The notes under the pieces are model-generated. The model did not search any database, had not been told where the DNA came from, and saw nothing but the letters and a program-made list of their open reading frames with translations. Shown here in pieces: positions 7,207 through 8,727 of a stretch of 8,727 nt of DNA. The position numbers and the translations under genes were made by a program. Location of the stretch: the NCBI GenBank assembly GCA_937926185.1, contig CALEYM010000508.1, positions 1-8,727 of the forward strand. The letters run 5' to 3'. Source of the DNA: an uncultured Bacteroidota bacterium (lineage in GTDB: Bacteria; Bacteroidota; Bacteroidia; Chitinophagales; Saprospiraceae). Within the stretch, counting starts at the first letter, position 1, and every line of letters starts with the position of its first letter.

Positions 7207-7887
7207 TTACATCAGGGTATAGCCTTTACATTTGCCGATTGGTACGTATTTGTCTCCTTTTTGAACTACGTATTGGCCGAGTGTGTGGCCAAAGGGCCTG
7301 GGCGCCGTGGTGACGTTGACATACCGGACTTCTATGGTAACTTGACCGGCTTTCTCCACCAAGGGATCAACAAAGGGGTCGCTGCCGGTTATTTTGATTT
7401 GTTGTACGATCGTGGTCATGGGGTCGAAGCGGATTTCCATAGTTTCGCCCGGCCTCTGTTTGTCCGTCACGATTAAGGTCAGTCCTGGACTTTTAGTGTC
7501 GGAATACCGAACCTCTAATTGCCGGGTTTCTACCAAACCCAGCATTTGTTCTGCATCGATCATTTTGTCCAGCGGCAGGGTCTGTGTCGATTGCCGTACC
7601 GCTACGATGCGTTCGTCGTGATCCACAATTACGGTGCGGGTGCCTGTATCGAGCACTTCCGTTTGGCCCATTTGCACGTATTCTTGTTTCCCATTCCGGT
7701 GAAATGTTCCGTTGAGGGTATCCGAAGGCTTGGTTTCACCGGATTCGTAGTAGTAGAACAGATTCTCGTAGTAGAGCTGCTCCGAACCGGTCAACAATTC
7801 GAGCACTTTGCGCAGGTCTGCTTCGGGTGTCTGTGCAAATGCGGGCAACAACTGCCCCAGACATAAAAAAAGCAATATGGTTCGCAT
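7207..7887 (-). CDS. Exported LolA-like protein
   Basis: A complete 226-residue protein with ATG at 7885-7887 and TAA at 7207-7209. It starts with a classic Sec signal peptide: Met-Arg, a hydrophobic core ILLFLCLGQLL, and a likely signal peptidase I cut after AFA before QTPEAD (about residue 18). The Cys at position 9 is too early and too buried for a lipobox, so a lipoprotein is unlikely. The mature part reads as alternating beta strands: GTFHRNGKQEYVQMG, RTVIVDHDERIVAVRQ, TLIVTDKQ, TMEIRFDP and VTIEVRYVNV. This strand pattern and length resemble the half-barrel LolA/LolB fold of periplasmic lipoprotein carriers, but the similarity is structural in flavour and I cannot confirm family membership. 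A true LolA would normally serve the whole cell and not sit in an RHS locus, so a dedicated role in exporting or folding its neighbours is the more attractive inference. Confidence 0.75.
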   Translation of the reverse strand: MRTILLFLCLGQLLPAFAQTPEADLRKVLELLTGSEQLYYENLFYYYESGETKPSDTLNGTFHRNGKQEYVQMGQTEVLDTGTRTVIVDHDERIVAVRQSTQTLPLDKMIDAEQMLGLVETRQLEVRYSDTKSPGLTLIVTDKQRPGETMEIRFDPMTTIVQQIKITGSDPFVDPLVEKAGQVTIEVRYVNVTTAPRPFGHTLGQYVVQKGDKYVPIGKCKGYTLM

Positions 7888-7905
7888 AGCGTCAGAGGGT
7901 TTCAG
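7888..7905 (-). other. 18-base intergenic junction
   Basis: Only 18 bases separate the stop of the CBM-like gene from the ATG of the LolA-like gene. There is no hairpin and no purine-rich Shine-Dalgarno core, which is usual for Bacteroidota. The spacing argues for one transcript. Confidence 0.6.
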
Positions 7906-8727
7906 TTATTGTTTGAGTGCAGAGCGATGTTCCTCGATGGTCATGATCCCACGTTCGGTTTCCCGCTTCACCCGAATCAACATGCCTTCGTCATCGTATT
8001 CGTAAAAAGTGGCGTAGTTATTCTCGTCCAGAATAGCCATCAGACGTAGCGTGAGGGGATTATAAACGAAAGACTTCATGTTGCCCAGCCAAGGGTGAAA
8101 GCGGACGTCGTCGAAATACACTGTGTGATTGAGCGTGTTTTTAAGTCTAAGGCTGAACAATCCAGAAGTTGCCGTTACTGTCACCTTTCCATAAATCCGT
8201 TGCCAGCCATCAATTACCGGACCCGAAGCATAAATTTCCTGAAAAGGAGTGGTGCCACTTGCCTGATATACAACCATGTGAGGAGCTGAAACCACCGTAT
8301 TACAGGTGTCGCCTGTATACACCCAAGCACTAACCAAATAAGTTCCGGGCGTGGGTTTAAATGTCGGCTCGCAAGCATTAGCTCCTTTTACATATACTGT
8401 GGTGTCACTTGATGGAATATCCAGGATGAGCGCATTTTCAAGGGTGTCGAGGTAGACATCCAATCCGGCGGTAATGTAGTTATCGATCTTGTAAGAATAT
8501 CGTCCGGTATGCGCTTGGTCGTCTGATATCGTAGCAGTACTATTTGGAGGAATTTCGCCAATTATTTTAAATGGTAGCGGATATTTAAAATCGCACTCCC
8601 GTACAAAATCACAGATCGGGGTCAAATTAAAGGTAGAGTCTTCAAAGCCCTCGAATAAGCCTTGTCGATAACTCGTATTATGCGCAACGGCGGTATTCAA
8701 ATTGCCTTGGTAGCCGAATTGGGCCAT
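7906..8727 (-). CDS. Secreted CBM-like protein with C-terminal YD motif, C-terminal part (5' end outside window)
   Basis: At least 273 residues, ending in TAA at 7906-7908. An ATG lies exactly at the window edge, but the protein there has no signal peptide and begins in what looks like mid-domain sequence, so the gene probably continues upstream. Visible residues about 20-212 resemble a carbohydrate-binding (CBM4/9-like) jelly roll: GLFEGFED near the start, a HTGRYSYKI strand, GTYLVSAWVYTGD, GWQRIYGKVTV and the closing YFDDVRFHP (about 8092-8120). The last 57 residues hold MKSFVYNPLTLRLMA, DENNYATFYEYDDEGMLIRV and ETERGIMTIEEHRSAL, a YD-repeat-like tail that I recall from proteins encoded beside Bacteroidota RHS genes. 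The domain call rests on motif pattern only, and the ligand is unknown. No type IX secretion C-terminal domain is seen. It lies 18 bases upstream of the LolA-like gene, so it is probably the promoter-proximal gene of the visible array. It may be a surface partner of the RHS protein (inference). Confidence 0.72.
   Translation of the reverse strand: MAQFGYQGNLNTAVAHNTSYRQGLFEGFEDSTFNLTPICDFVRECDFKYPLPFKIIGEIPPNSTATISDDQAHTGRYSYKIDNYITAGLDVYLDTLENALILDIPSSDTTVYVKGANACEPTFKPTPGTYLVSAWVYTGDTCNTVVSAPHMVVYQASGTTPFQEIYASGPVIDGWQRIYGKVTVTATSGLFSLRLKNTLNHTVYFDDVRFHPWLGNMKSFVYNPLTLRLMAILDENNYATFYEYDDEGMLIRVKRETERGIMTIEEHRSALKQ

Noticed and set aside
7111..7866. Plus-strand frames 7111-7476 and 7519-7866 opposite the LolA-like gene
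   Set aside because: They lie opposite a minus-strand gene with a clear signal peptide and show no recognisable motif.
7140..7908. The two YD-bearing genes as pieces of one frameshifted RHS gene
   Set aside because: A complete gene with its own signal peptide lies between them, and the giant protein has its own signal peptide and N-terminal domains.
8725..8727. ATG at the right edge as the true start of the CBM-like protein
   Set aside because: An exported protein of this type should begin with a signal peptide; the sequence instead starts in mid-domain style, so this Met is probably internal. It cannot be settled without upstream sequence.

Overview
The window holds three genes, all on the minus strand and read right to left. 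They form one compact array: the C-terminal part of a secreted carbohydrate-binding-like protein (7906-8727, open at the right edge), a small exported LolA-like protein (7207-7887), and a giant RHS/YD-repeat protein. The giant gene starts at 7139 and is still open at the left edge after 2379 codons. The gaps are only 18 and 67 bases, so co-transcription is likely. No RNA gene, insertion sequence, CRISPR array or convincing terminator was seen, and no stretch over 300 bases lacks a gene.

The organism is most likely a member of the Bacteroidota, perhaps a Saprospira-like lineage (the lineage is a weak inference). The reasons are family hallmarks recalled from Bacteroidota RHS proteins: the YFDGSLRNRQK block, the GHETKYFYAKPDQDELDRLF block, LDVSPGGQY, TNHLGNVLAVITDRK and YYPFGM. 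There are also no clear Shine-Dalgarno sequences.

The giant protein reads in order: a Sec signal peptide (about 1-33), a beta-rich N-terminal region with a fibronectin-III-like segment (about 180-275), the Bacteroidota RHS N-terminal blocks (about 310-540), and a roughly 790-residue cysteine-rich region (about 600-1385). Within the last, C-x3-C pairs recur, the last four at a period of about 80 residues. YD repeats and an RHS-associated core follow (about 1391-2213), ending in PIQAIDEDGL. After that comes a variable C-terminal tip (2214 onward) carrying an alpha/beta-hydrolase nucleophile elbow, GSSYG at 2322-2326. The core-to-tip border coincides with a sharp change in codon use and GC content, the signature of an exchangeable polymorphic-toxin tip. 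The catalytic Asp and His, the true C-terminus and any immunity gene lie left of the window.

Working model (inference): the three products are exported together. The giant protein is a cell-surface or released RHS carrier with a lipase/esterase-like effector tip. The LolA-like protein may assist its passage or anchoring, and the upstream protein, which ends in its own YD-like motif, may be a surface partner. Long plus-strand open frames across the window are antisense mirrors of the giant gene and are not annotated.
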